Shown: positions 1 to 7,159 of the stretch, piece after piece
Position numbering within the stretch: position 1 is the stretch's first letter
Layout: every line of letters begins with the position of its first letter
Assembly: GCA_964639665.1 (NCBI GenBank)
Contig: CAZXEU010000127.1
Location: 1-42,063 of the forward strand
Direction: 5' to 3'
Length of the DNA: 42,063 nucleotides
From: CAZXEU01 sp964639665
GTDB taxonomy: Bacteria > Bacteroidota > Rhodothermia > Rhodothermales > Bin80
Notes under the pieces: model-generated
What the model was told of the DNA's origin: nothing
The model's input: the letters and a program-made list of their open reading frames with translations, nothing else
The model's database searches: none
Made by a program: the position numbers and the translations under genes

Positions 1-1
1 G

Positions 2-784
2 GGAGTACAGTTCCGCGCCGGCAAGGACCCGGTCCTGTATCTCAACAATCCGGAGGGCTTGGGGCGAGCAAGCCGGCGGCGCATGCTCGATGCGTTTCGG
101 CAGATGCACATCCGCCAGCATGAGCGCGTGCTCGACCCGGAGATCAACTCGCGCATCGCCCAATACGAAATGGCCTACCGGATGCAAGCGTCCGTGCCGG
201 AACTCATGGACCTCTCGGACGAGCCGGACAGCGTCTACGGGTTATACGGAGAGGCCGCACGCAGGCCGGGTACCTTCGCCGCCAACTGCCTCCTGGCTCG
301 CCGGCTGGCCGAGCGGGACGTTCGCTTCATCCAGCTCTACCACCAGGGCTGGGACCAGCACGGCAACCTTCCCCAGGATATCAGTCTCATGGCTCGCGAT
401 ACCGACCAGCCGTCCGCGGCCCTCGTGATGGACCTGAAGCAGCGGGGGCTCCTCGAGGATACCCTGGTTATCTGGGGTGGGGAATTCGGGCGCACCAATT
501 ATTCGCAGGGCAAGCTCACGGCCGACAACTACGGGCGAGACCACCATCCGCGCTGCTTCTCAATCTGGATGGCCGGCGGCGGCATCAAGCGTGGTATGAC
601 CTACGGAGAGACGGACGATTTCGGCTACAACATCGTGCGGGATCCGGTCCACGTGCATGATTTCCAGGCCACGCTGCTGCATCTGATGGGCGTGGACCAC
701 GAGCGCTTCACCTTCAAGAATCAGGGCCGCCGGTACCGGCTCACCGACGTACATGGATCCGTCGTCAAGGCCATCCTGGCCTAG
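2..784 (+). CDS. DUF1501 family protein, 5'-truncated by the window edge
   Basis: This is the C-terminal 260 residues of a DUF1501 protein; the reading frame is open from base 2, so the start and Tat signal lie outside the window. Visible family motifs are GVQFRAGKDPVLYLNNP at the left edge, IAQYEMAYRMQ, the RDVRFIQLYHQGWDQHG segment, VIWGGEFGRTN, a GRDHHPRCF motif and the VHDFQATLLHLMGVDHER tail. All align with the four full-length copies further along. DUF1501 proteins belong to the alkaline phosphatase/sulfatase-like fold clan and are normally Tat-exported partners of PSCyt/DUF1553 cytochromes; their reaction is unknown. The stop shares the palindrome CTAG (781-784) with the stop of the convergent gene. 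The next PSCyt gene is 3.2 kb away, so this copy is separated from the rest of the array by the NHL and TIR genes. Confidence 0.93.
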   Translation, partial: GVQFRAGKDPVLYLNNPEGLGRASRRRMLDAFRQMHIRQHERVLDPEINSRIAQYEMAYRMQASVPELMDLSDEPDSVYGLYGEAARRPGTFAANCLLARRLAERDVRFIQLYHQGWDQHGNLPQDISLMARDTDQPSAALVMDLKQRGLLEDTLVIWGGEFGRTNYSQGKLTADNYGRDHHPRCFSIWMAGGGIKRGMTYGETDDFGYNIVRDPVHVHDFQATLLHLMGVDHERFTFKNQGRRYRLTDVHGSVVKAILA

Positions 785-1845
785 ACCCGCTCCAGCTTGA
801 CCGGATACGTCTGCCCGGCGTTCCACTGGCAGACGTACAGATTCTTGTCGCGGTCCACGCACACGTCGTGGCAGTGCTGAAAGACGGGCTCATCCTGCAG
901 CATGAGTTGGAGCACTCCGTTGCGGTAGTCGGGACGCGTGCCGCCCGGATTAGAAACGACCCGGTCCGCGTTATCCAGGATGGTCACGAAGCCGGAATTG
1001 GGAGTCTGGTTGAGATAGCGCAGCCGCGACCAACAAACCCCTGCATACAGCATGACGTCGTCAATGACGGCCCGGCAGACAAAGGCTCCCGGCAGAAAGA
1101 TGGTAGACAGGTAGCGGCCATCCAGCGAATAGCGCTTGAAGGCATTGTGCCCGCGCGAGGTGCACATGAGCGTAGGCTCGCCGGCTCCGCGTGCATCCAG
1201 GGCGACTCCATGCGCAGTACTAAAGGCGTGGTCTTCGTCCCCCTCGCCGCCGAACTTGCGGATGAATTCGCCCTCCATCGTGAACTGCAGAACCCACTGC
1301 GATCCGTAGCCGTCCGCGACGTAGATGTCGCCCGTGGGTCCGATCGCGGTCTCTGTGGGATGGTATGCGTCCTCTTGCCCGTATGCACCTATGTCCCGCG
1401 GATGCGGCAGCCGCAGCAGCTCTCGCCCGTCCAGCGTCGTCTTGACGACTTGGGGATTTCCATCAAATCCGTTGTCGCAAATGAACAAAAACTCTTCTCC
1501 GCCAGCCTCCCACAGCGTGAGGCCGTGGCCGTACGGATAGGTCGTACCCCATGTGCCGAGGAGCTTGCCCGACGTGTCATAGATGAGCACATTGTTATTC
1601 GGCTCATCGCCGATCATGAAGAGCCGGCCCCTGGAGTCCTGTACCATTTCGTGGCAGTTGTTGACCGGTGTGGAGGATGCATCCAGCCTCCCCCAATCCC
1701 TCTGCACGCGGTAGCGGAAGTCTCCGTGGCCGATAATGTCATCTCCGGGCGCGCGGCTCCGAATCGAAGGAAGTATTGCGGCAAGGCCTGCAACCTGTAT
1801 AGAGCGGCCGACAAACGCCCGGCGGCTCATAGATGAATGATTCAT
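781..1845 (-). CDS. Tat-exported NHL-repeat / six-bladed beta-propeller protein
   Basis: The product is 354 residues. It begins MNHSSMSRRAFVGRS, a twin-arginine signal, followed by a hydrophobic stretch, so export of a folded protein is likely. The body has propeller/NHL-like repeats with the recurrent pattern of aspartates and glycines (for example ESDGR/GPTGDIYVADGYGSQWVLQFT, VCVDRDKNLYVCQWNAGQ). Such proteins usually are peptidyl-glycine lyase-like or SMP-30-like propellers that bind ligands or other proteins; the exact role cannot be read from sequence. I chose the ATG at 1845 because the Tat signal follows it directly; the frame stays open upstream to 1899, and a further ATG at 1830 would also keep the RR motif. 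It converges on the DUF1501 gene with a 4-base overlap. Its reverse orientation inside a DUF1501/PSCyt array is unusual, but it fits the theme of Tat-exported periplasmic proteins. Confidence 0.85.
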   Translation of the reverse strand: MNHSSMSRRAFVGRSIQVAGLAAILPSIRSRAPGDDIIGHGDFRYRVQRDWGRLDASSTPVNNCHEMVQDSRGRLFMIGDEPNNNVLIYDTSGKLLGTWGTTYPYGHGLTLWEAGGEEFLFICDNGFDGNPQVVKTTLDGRELLRLPHPRDIGAYGQEDAYHPTETAIGPTGDIYVADGYGSQWVLQFTMEGEFIRKFGGEGDEDHAFSTAHGVALDARGAGEPTLMCTSRGHNAFKRYSLDGRYLSTIFLPGAFVCRAVIDDVMLYAGVCWSRLRYLNQTPNSGFVTILDNADRVVSNPGGTRPDYRNGVLQLMLQDEPVFQHCHDVCVDRDKNLYVCQWNAGQTYPVKLERV

Positions 1846-2094
1846 GGCATCTGATAATCGGGATTCGTGAATCGGTCGCAAGGTGGGAGGGCTGTGCAAA
1901 GTGAGCCGAAGCTACCTGTCAAATGCCTGGCTCCTGCAAGCCTGGCACCCATTGCTCCGGAGAGTCGCAACAACCTTGCTACAGAAGCAGGACAGGATTG
2001 GCAAGGTGACTCCGGCACTATCATGGGGTTCGTGCGTGGCGGTGAGCAGCCGGGGGCAAGTGATCTGACCAGCTGAGCATATGTCAGGAGCTTG

Positions 2095-2523
2095 CTACCG
2101 GTAGAGAATCCAAATTGCCCTGACCACACTCTTCCTGTTCCATCCAACCGTCTGATGCGCCGCGCCAGCGACAATCGACGAGCTTCTGTGCTGGCCCCAG
2201 GGATGCACCCCGAGTATTGGCTTGTTCACTGCTTCCGCTCCACGAATCTCTTTCTTGATCCACTTGCTATAGTTGACGTACATCCCGGTAGGAATGACCA
2301 CGATATGGCTCCTCTGAATCTTCCCGAAAATCGCGCGCTGAAGCGCCGTGTCCGAGTTGGCCCCGTGTATCGGGTCATCGATGGGCACTGAATAGTCATT
2401 GAAAATGAGCGAGGCCTGGCCCATCCGCCACTTGTTGCCGAAAATCCACTCCTTCAGCGTAAAGTAATGGTCCGCATAAGTCCAGGAATGACTTATGAAG
2501 ACGTGGATGAAGTGTCTGCTCAA
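2095..2523 (-). CDS. TIR-like (MTH538/DUF1863-type) protein B
   Basis: The product is 142 residues, essentially a single TIR-like domain. It opens with HVFISHSW (about residues 7-14), has the NDYSVPIDDP loop (42-51), and a YSKWIKKEI helix (85-93) with W88 and E92 at the place of the conserved TIR catalytic glutamate. The end, VGWNRKSVVRAIW, matches the usual domain terminus. This architecture resembles the MTH538 TIR-like (DUF1863) family that includes Thoeris ThsB, which makes NAD-derived signals in phage defence. Start choice: the frame is open to 2661, but a TTG at 2521-2523 overlaps the TGA stop of the preceding gene as TTGA, which suggests translational coupling and puts the domain at the N-terminus. 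It is third in a minus-strand operon after a TIR-like gene and a membrane-protein gene. Function in defence is inference from family and context. Confidence 0.8.
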   Translation of the reverse strand: MSRHFIHVFISHSWTYADHYFTLKEWIFGNKWRMGQASLIFNDYSVPIDDPIHGANSDTALQRAIFGKIQRSHIVVIPTGMYVNYSKWIKKEIRGAEAVNKPILGVHPWGQHRSSSIVAGAAHQTVGWNRKSVVRAIWILYR

Positions 2524-3050
2524 GACAATACGTATCTGGTGGCTACAGCGAGTAAGGCGAGAAGCACATGGACCGTCAGGAACACTCTTGGTATCCAGCG
2601 TTCGGTGCGCGTAAATGGCCTGTACTTCTTTGGATCCTCCCCCCTGCCGAGCGCAACCCACTCGGCGTCAAACATTCGGGCTGGCAATTTCCTTTCCATC
2701 GCATGGATGACGGCAAACTTGCCTTCGCTCAACTGGCCAAACGAGGATATCATACGGGCCCACGCAAAGCACAGGATACACCCGCTGCCGCTCAGTACAA
2801 GAATTCACGAGAGTTCCAGCACGGCCGACTCGCCTCCGCTGATTCCACCATCTCGAAGAAGCAGACCCGCTGCCGCCAGCAAGAGAGAGTTAACCGAAAG
2901 GAAGAACGTGTTTACTCCTTGACGCCTGGAGGACAGCGCCTCGGATGTCCCCACGAACAGACCATACTGCGTCAGCAGTGCCTCCGAATCCGATTCCTCG
3001 GACTCCTGCCCACCAAATAGCAATTGCTCGAATGAATCTTCAGCGCTCAT
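2520..3050 (-). pseudogene. Small multi-helix membrane protein (RipA/8xMP-like) split by an in-frame TGA
   Basis: Read through one stop codon, this frame encodes about 176 residues. It starts at an ATG at 3050, overlapping the upstream TIR gene by 11 bases. After an acidic N-terminus comes SRRQGVNTFFLSVNSLLLAAAG (first helix). A TGA follows at 2805-2807, then ILVLSGSGCILCFAWARMI (second helix), a soluble stretch with GKFAVIHAMERKLP and DAEWVALGRGEDPKKY, and a last helix, RVFLTVHVLLALLAVATRYV. Both halves match one family of small bacterial membrane proteins often found near conflict-system genes; I recall the names 'RipA family octameric membrane protein' or 8xMP but am not certain. The frame is intact on both sides, so a single nonsense change or a base error is the simplest explanation. 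An internal ATG at 2753 could restart the second half. The 3' end overlaps the TTG start of TIR gene B. Confidence 0.72.
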
Positions 3051-3441
3051 TGCACAGACGGTCAACAATCGATTCTAGGTCCCACTGCATCGGGACTGCG
3101 CCTATTTCGAGGAGGGCGGGAGGCGTCGGAACACCGTCGGACTCAATATAGACGGCCAACACCTTATTGCCAAGCTCAGCGCTCTTTTTTATCTCCCAGT
3201 TTACAGGATCACTGCGCCACGTACCTTCGCCCACGAAGCAAATGGTCGCACTTGATTCCCGTATGAGTCGCTCAGCTTCGGTCTTCCATGCGCCCTCTTC
3301 CGGATTCTCGGTAGAGTAGTCACGAAATTGCAACCCGCCACCCTTGCGCACCGCCTGACGCCTGAAGTGTTCAACGAGCGGCCTGTGTACACTGGAAAAG
3401 CTCAGAAATACCCTCGGAGCCGCGGCTGGAATGATCGACAT
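3040..3441 (-). CDS. TIR-like protein A
   Basis: The product is 133 residues: a short N-terminus, then VFLSFSSVHRPLVEHF (residues 11-26), a FRDYSTENPEEGAW loop (39-52), ESSATICFVGEGTW (62-75), and NWEIKKSAELGNKVLAVYI (81-99). E83 lies where TIR enzymes carry the catalytic glutamate. The arrangement parallels TIR protein B (DYS loop, then a W/E helix, then a K-V/I-L strand), but the sequences are quite different, so the two are not a recent duplication. I chose the ATG at 3441; an in-frame GTG at 3498 would add 19 residues with no recognisable feature. It is the first gene of the minus-strand TIR / membrane protein / TIR cassette and overlaps the next gene by 11 bases. By family, an NAD-processing or nucleotide-signal enzyme in phage defence is likely, but this is not shown here. 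Confidence 0.78.
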   Translation of the reverse strand: MSIIPAAAPRVFLSFSSVHRPLVEHFRRQAVRKGGGLQFRDYSTENPEEGAWKTEAERLIRESSATICFVGEGTWRSDPVNWEIKKSAELGNKVLAVYIESDGVPTPPALLEIGAVPMQWDLESIVDRLCNER

Positions 3442-3776
3442 GTCGTTATGGCGGGCTACACTGCTAATGTACGGCCGTGTCTCACTTTTTATTGGCACCG
3501 AGGGCCATCACCCGAAGCTATTGGGCATTTGGCACTGCTGCAGAAGCCAATCCGGAGGCCGGAAGCTCACGCACAATAGATTATCTAATTCTGGCCACCC
3601 GCGGAAAGGGACGCGTGAAGTAGGGGCAGTACAGTCCGACCGTCGCAGAGGAGTAACGATTGCCAACGTGATGCGTTTCTTGTTGCCAAATCGTGACCGG
3701 TCGTCGTACAGCGACGCGGGACGCCTTGGCTGGCCGCCAGCGATGACGTCGCAATTCGAATCTGGCTTGAAGCGCT
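3442..3776. other. Non-coding stretch upstream of the TIR cassette
   Basis: No convincing gene is seen here. Open frames in this stretch are arginine/serine-rich shadows without recognisable domains. It should hold the promoter of the minus-strand TIR cassette, but I see no clear promoter motif. The sequence looks less GC-rich than the neighbouring array, as does the TIR cassette itself. Confidence 0.4.
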
Positions 3777-3920
3777 GCAGACGCCTCCATTCTTGCCGGG
3801 CGGGACGTGCGCGTGACCGACGCAGCCACCAGGGCCGGAACCAGCAGCCTTAAGGCTCGCGATTCCGACCAGCCGTATACAGTCCTCGTGCTTGGCCCGC
3901 ACGGCCAGGCCGGAAGCTAA
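3777..3920 (+). pseudogene. Decayed DUF1501 remnant
   Basis: In one frame this stretch reads GRDVRVTD..., then TRAGTSSLKARDSDQP and TVLVLG, ending in TAA at 3918. It aligns colinearly with RDVRFIQLYHQGWDQHG...SLMARDTDQPSAALVMDL of the DUF1501 gene at the window start (bases about 290-435). At the DNA level the matching blocks include CGGGACGT, CACCAGGGC, GGCTCGCGAT-CCGACCAGCCGT and CTCGTG, with small in-frame deletions. A stop codon lies just upstream in the same frame and no Tat signal or N-terminal half is visible, so it is a fragment. It sits directly before a PSCyt gene, where the array's order would place an intact DUF1501 gene. A chance match is possible but unlikely over about 50 aligned residues. 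Confidence 0.6.
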
Positions 3921-3942
3921 GCTCCCACTTTCCTATTTTTGT

Positions 3943-3950
3943 TAGGTTTG
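3943..3950 (+). promoter_or_regulatory. Possible Bacteroidota-type -7 promoter box
   Basis: TAGGTTTG fits the TAnnTTTG consensus of the Bacteroidota -7 element and lies 14 bases before the first ATG of the PSCyt/DUF1501 operon. I see no clear -33 TTTG partner at the expected distance, so this is a weak call. Confidence 0.25.
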
Positions 3951-3964
3951 GACCCTGTCGCACC

Positions 3965-6900
3965 ATGGTGCTCAAGACCGTCTTTCCGATCCTCGTGGCC
4001 GCCACAGTGGCTGCGGGCTGCGGCGGACCGGACGTGCCTAAGCACGTGGAAGCCCGCCTTCCCGAGAGCGTGGACTACGGCTTCCACATCAAGCCCTTGA
4101 TAGCCGATCGCTGTTACGCGTGCCACGGGCCGGACGACGGCGCGCGCCAGGGCGAGTTGCATCTCTATAGCGAGACAGGAGCCCTGCGAACGAAGCTTCC
4201 TTCCGGCCGGCGCGCCATCGTGCCCGGAAAGCTCCGCAAGAGCGAAGTAATTCGGCGCATCTTCTCCGATGACCCAGAGGTCATGATGCCGCCGCCGGAA
4301 TCCAACCTCGCACTCTCTGCCTTTGACAAAGCCTTGATTGCACGCTGGATAGAACAGGGTGCCGAGTGGAAGCCCCACTGGGCATTCATTCCGGCGGTCA
4401 TGCCCGAAGTTCCGGCGGTGGAGGAAGTGTCCTGGGCATCGGGACCAATCGATCGTTTTGTGCTGGCACGGCTTGAGCGGGAAGGTATGGCGCCGTCTCC
4501 TTTGGAGGGCAGGGAGCGCCTACTGCGCCGCTTGACCTTTGACCTTACCGGTATTCCCCCCACCATAGCCGAAATAGACGCATTTCTTGCCGATACGGAC
4601 GCCGATGCCTACGAGCGCGTCGTGGACCGTCTTCTGGCCTCGACCGCCTTCGGCGAACGCATGGCCGCCGAGTGGATGGATGCAGCCCGCTACGCCGACA
4701 GTCACGGATATCACTCCGACGGCGTACGGTTCATGTGGCCCTGGCGTGACTGGGTCATTGATGCCTTCAACCGCAACATGCCGTACGACGAATTTGTCAC
4801 CTGGCAGATGGCGGGAGACCTGCTGCCCGAGCCCAGTGCCGAGCAGAGGCTGGCCACGGCCTTTCATCGCAACCATCCCATGACGGCGGAGGGTGGCGTT
4901 ATCGACGAAGAGTATCGTGTCGACTACGTGGCGGACCGGGCCAATACCACCGGTCGGGCCATCCTCGGCATGACCATGGAATGCGCTCGGTGCCACGACC
5001 ACAAGTTTGATCCGATCTCGCAAAAGGAGTACTACCAGTTTTTCGCATTCTTCAACAATGTCCGCGAGCTGGGACTTTCCGCCGACGACGGCAATGCAGG
5101 CCCGCTCGTGATGCTGATGACGGATGACGAGGAACGCGCCCTGGAAGCAGCCAGGGCCGTCGTACTGGAGCGCGAAAGAGTGCTCGGCGAGCGCGCGAAG
5201 CAAGTGCAGGAGCAACAGGCTCATCTGGGGTACCGACCGGACCAGGCCATTTTAGCGCGGGGCCTGGTTGATTACTATCCGTTCGACGCGCTCGCTGCCC
5301 AGACCAGCCCCAACGCAGCCAGTGGGCGCTCGGACGCGGAGGTACTGGGAACCCTGGATGTAATTCATGGCCCTCGTGGCGGTGCTCTGCTCTTCGACGA
5401 CGACTACGACTACATCCACCTGAAGGGCGCCGGACTATTCGACCGTACCGGACCGTTCTCGGTAGGCCTCTGGCTCCGTCTGGACGAAGGCGGCGCGTAC
5501 GCCCGCATTGTAGGCAACTCGGACAACAAGCACACCTTCTGGCGTGGCTGGGAGCTGTACGTCGACAGCCTGGATCACGTTGCGGCCCGCCTGATCCACG
5601 CCCTGCCGCACAACTACCTGCATGTTCGCACGAGCGAACCTCTGCCGCTCTCCTCGTGGACCCACGTAATGGTGACCTACGATGGTTCCAGCCGCGCCGA
5701 AGGACTTCGGCTGTACATGGACGGCAAAGAGGCTCCTGTCGGCGTCGAGCACGACCGGCTCTACAAGAGCTTCTTGCCGGTTGGTTCTGACTACGAGGTC
5801 ACGGACCGTGCTCCCCGCGTAGCCCGCAGTTACCGTGCATTCGGAGGTGACGACGGCATCTTCACCGGCGCCATGGACGACTTGCGCATGTATGATCGCC
5901 GGCTATCCCGCGCCGAAGTCGCGCTGCTCGCAGCGACCTCCGACGAGCCTCCGCTTTCGGAAAACGACCGGCTCGAAGCATACCTGCTGCATGAGGATGC
6001 AGCGTACCAGGACCTGATGGCACAGCTGCGTGCATCCAGAGAGGCTGAGGAGGCACGCGTAAGCGACATGCTTGAGGTCATGGTTATGGAGGAAATGGAC
6101 GAGCCCCGCCAGGCGCACGTGCTGGATCGCGGGCTGTATGACCAGCCCGCAGAAAGCGTCCTTGCTGCCGTACCGTCCGCATTCGGCCCCTGGCCGGACA
6201 GCCTGCCTGCCAACCGCCTTGGCCTGGCGCAGTGGTTCTTCAGCGACGAGCACCCGCTGACGGCCAGGGTTGCCGTCAATCGCTACTGGCAGATGCTGTT
6301 TGGACAGGGAATTGTCGCAACGTCCGAGGACTTCGGAAGCCAGGGCACGCTGCCCAGCCATCCGGAGCTTCTGGACTGGCTGGCCAGGACTTTCGTGGAC
6401 TCGGGCTGGGACACCAAGGCGCTGCTCAAGACCATCGTGACGTCGGCTACCTACCGGCAGTCCAGTGCGGGCACGAATCCGGGTGATCCGTCCAACGTGC
6501 TCCTGGCCCGCGGTCCCCGGTACAGGATGCCCGCGGAAATGATACGCGACAACGCCTTGGCTGCCAGTGGGCTCCTGGTTGACAGCGTGGGCGGCCCCAG
6601 CGTCAAGCCCTACCAGCCGCCCGGCTTATGGATCGAGAAAGGCAATTTCTCCACGGCGCTGCTCCGGTATCAGCAGGATACCGGCAATGACCTTTATCGT
6701 CGGAGCCTCTATACCTTCATCCGGCGCACGTCGCCGCCACCCTCCATGACCATATTTGATACGCCGGACCGCAATTTCTGCGTCGTGCGGCGACAGAACA
6801 CGAATACGCCGCTCCAGGCGCTTGTGCTGCTTAATGACCCGCAGTATGTCGAGGCGGCACGCGTGCTCGCCGAGCGCATCCAAAGGGAGGGTGGCAGCGA

Positions 6901-7153
6901 CCTGCAGGCCCGGATCCGGTACGGATTCCGGCTGGCCACATCGAGGCACCCCACGCAGGAGGAAGCTTCGCTGCTGGCCGAAGTGTATGAAGAGGAACGC
7001 CGGCGCTTTGCGCTAGCACCGGCAGATGCCGATTCGCTGCTTGCGGTAGGCGAACGACCGCGCGATCCCGCGCTTGACAGATATGACACGGCTGCTTTCG
7101 CCGTCGTTGCGGGGCTTCTCCTCAACCACGACGAAGCGTATACAAAGCGGTAG
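3965..7153 (+). CDS. PSCyt1-PSCyt2(DUF1549)-LamG-PSD1(DUF1553) lipoprotein A
   Basis: The product is 1062 residues. A lipoprotein-type signal ends at VAAGC (C19). A planctomycete cytochrome domain follows with a haem motif CYACH (50-54). The DUF1549/PSCyt2 region spans about 155-370, contains DLTGIPPT and AARYADSHGY, and has a second CARCH motif (340-344). A LamG/concanavalin-like domain lies at about 430-655 (TYDGSSRAEGLRLYMDG). The DUF1553/PSD1 region is at about 745-1000 (NRLGLAQW, NRYWQMLFGQG, NTPLQALVLLNDPQ). The family is periplasmic or surface anchored and presumed to transfer electrons for, or act with, the DUF1501 partner; the substrate is unknown. The LamG insert suggests glycan or polymer binding. 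It is the first gene of the operon; the following DUF1501 gene starts 6 bases after its stop. Confidence 0.95.
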   Translation: MVLKTVFPILVAATVAAGCGGPDVPKHVEARLPESVDYGFHIKPLIADRCYACHGPDDGARQGELHLYSETGALRTKLPSGRRAIVPGKLRKSEVIRRIFSDDPEVMMPPPESNLALSAFDKALIARWIEQGAEWKPHWAFIPAVMPEVPAVEEVSWASGPIDRFVLARLEREGMAPSPLEGRERLLRRLTFDLTGIPPTIAEIDAFLADTDADAYERVVDRLLASTAFGERMAAEWMDAARYADSHGYHSDGVRFMWPWRDWVIDAFNRNMPYDEFVTWQMAGDLLPEPSAEQRLATAFHRNHPMTAEGGVIDEEYRVDYVADRANTTGRAILGMTMECARCHDHKFDPISQKEYYQFFAFFNNVRELGLSADDGNAGPLVMLMTDDEERALEAARAVVLERERVLGERAKQVQEQQAHLGYRPDQAILARGLVDYYPFDALAAQTSPNAASGRSDAEVLGTLDVIHGPRGGALLFDDDYDYIHLKGAGLFDRTGPFSVGLWLRLDEGGAYARIVGNSDNKHTFWRGWELYVDSLDHVAARLIHALPHNYLHVRTSEPLPLSSWTHVMVTYDGSSRAEGLRLYMDGKEAPVGVEHDRLYKSFLPVGSDYEVTDRAPRVARSYRAFGGDDGIFTGAMDDLRMYDRRLSRAEVALLAATSDEPPLSENDRLEAYLLHEDAAYQDLMAQLRASREAEEARVSDMLEVMVMEEMDEPRQAHVLDRGLYDQPAESVLAAVPSAFGPWPDSLPANRLGLAQWFFSDEHPLTARVAVNRYWQMLFGQGIVATSEDFGSQGTLPSHPELLDWLARTFVDSGWDTKALLKTIVTSATYRQSSAGTNPGDPSNVLLARGPRYRMPAEMIRDNALAASGLLVDSVGGPSVKPYQPPGLWIEKGNFSTALLRYQQDTGNDLYRRSLYTFIRRTSPPPSMTIFDTPDRNFCVVRRQNTNTPLQALVLLNDPQYVEAARVLAERIQREGGSDLQARIRYGFRLATSRHPTQEEASLLAEVYEEERRRFALAPADADSLLAVGERPRDPALDRYDTAAFAVVAGLLLNHDEAYTKR

Positions 7154-7159
7154 CAGACC

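Noticed and set aside
868..1836. 322-codon plus-strand open frame
   Set aside because: It is the antisense shadow of the NHL/beta-propeller gene, which has a Tat signal and family motifs.
2805..2807. TGA read as tryptophan (alternative genetic code)
   Set aside because: TGA is used as the normal stop for several intact genes here (for example TIR protein A and DUF1501 B), so reassignment is not supported.
2095..3441. Canonical Thoeris system
   Set aside because: No ThsA (SIR2/SLOG or Macro/TM effector) is adjacent, and the membrane protein resembles a different small multi-helix family.
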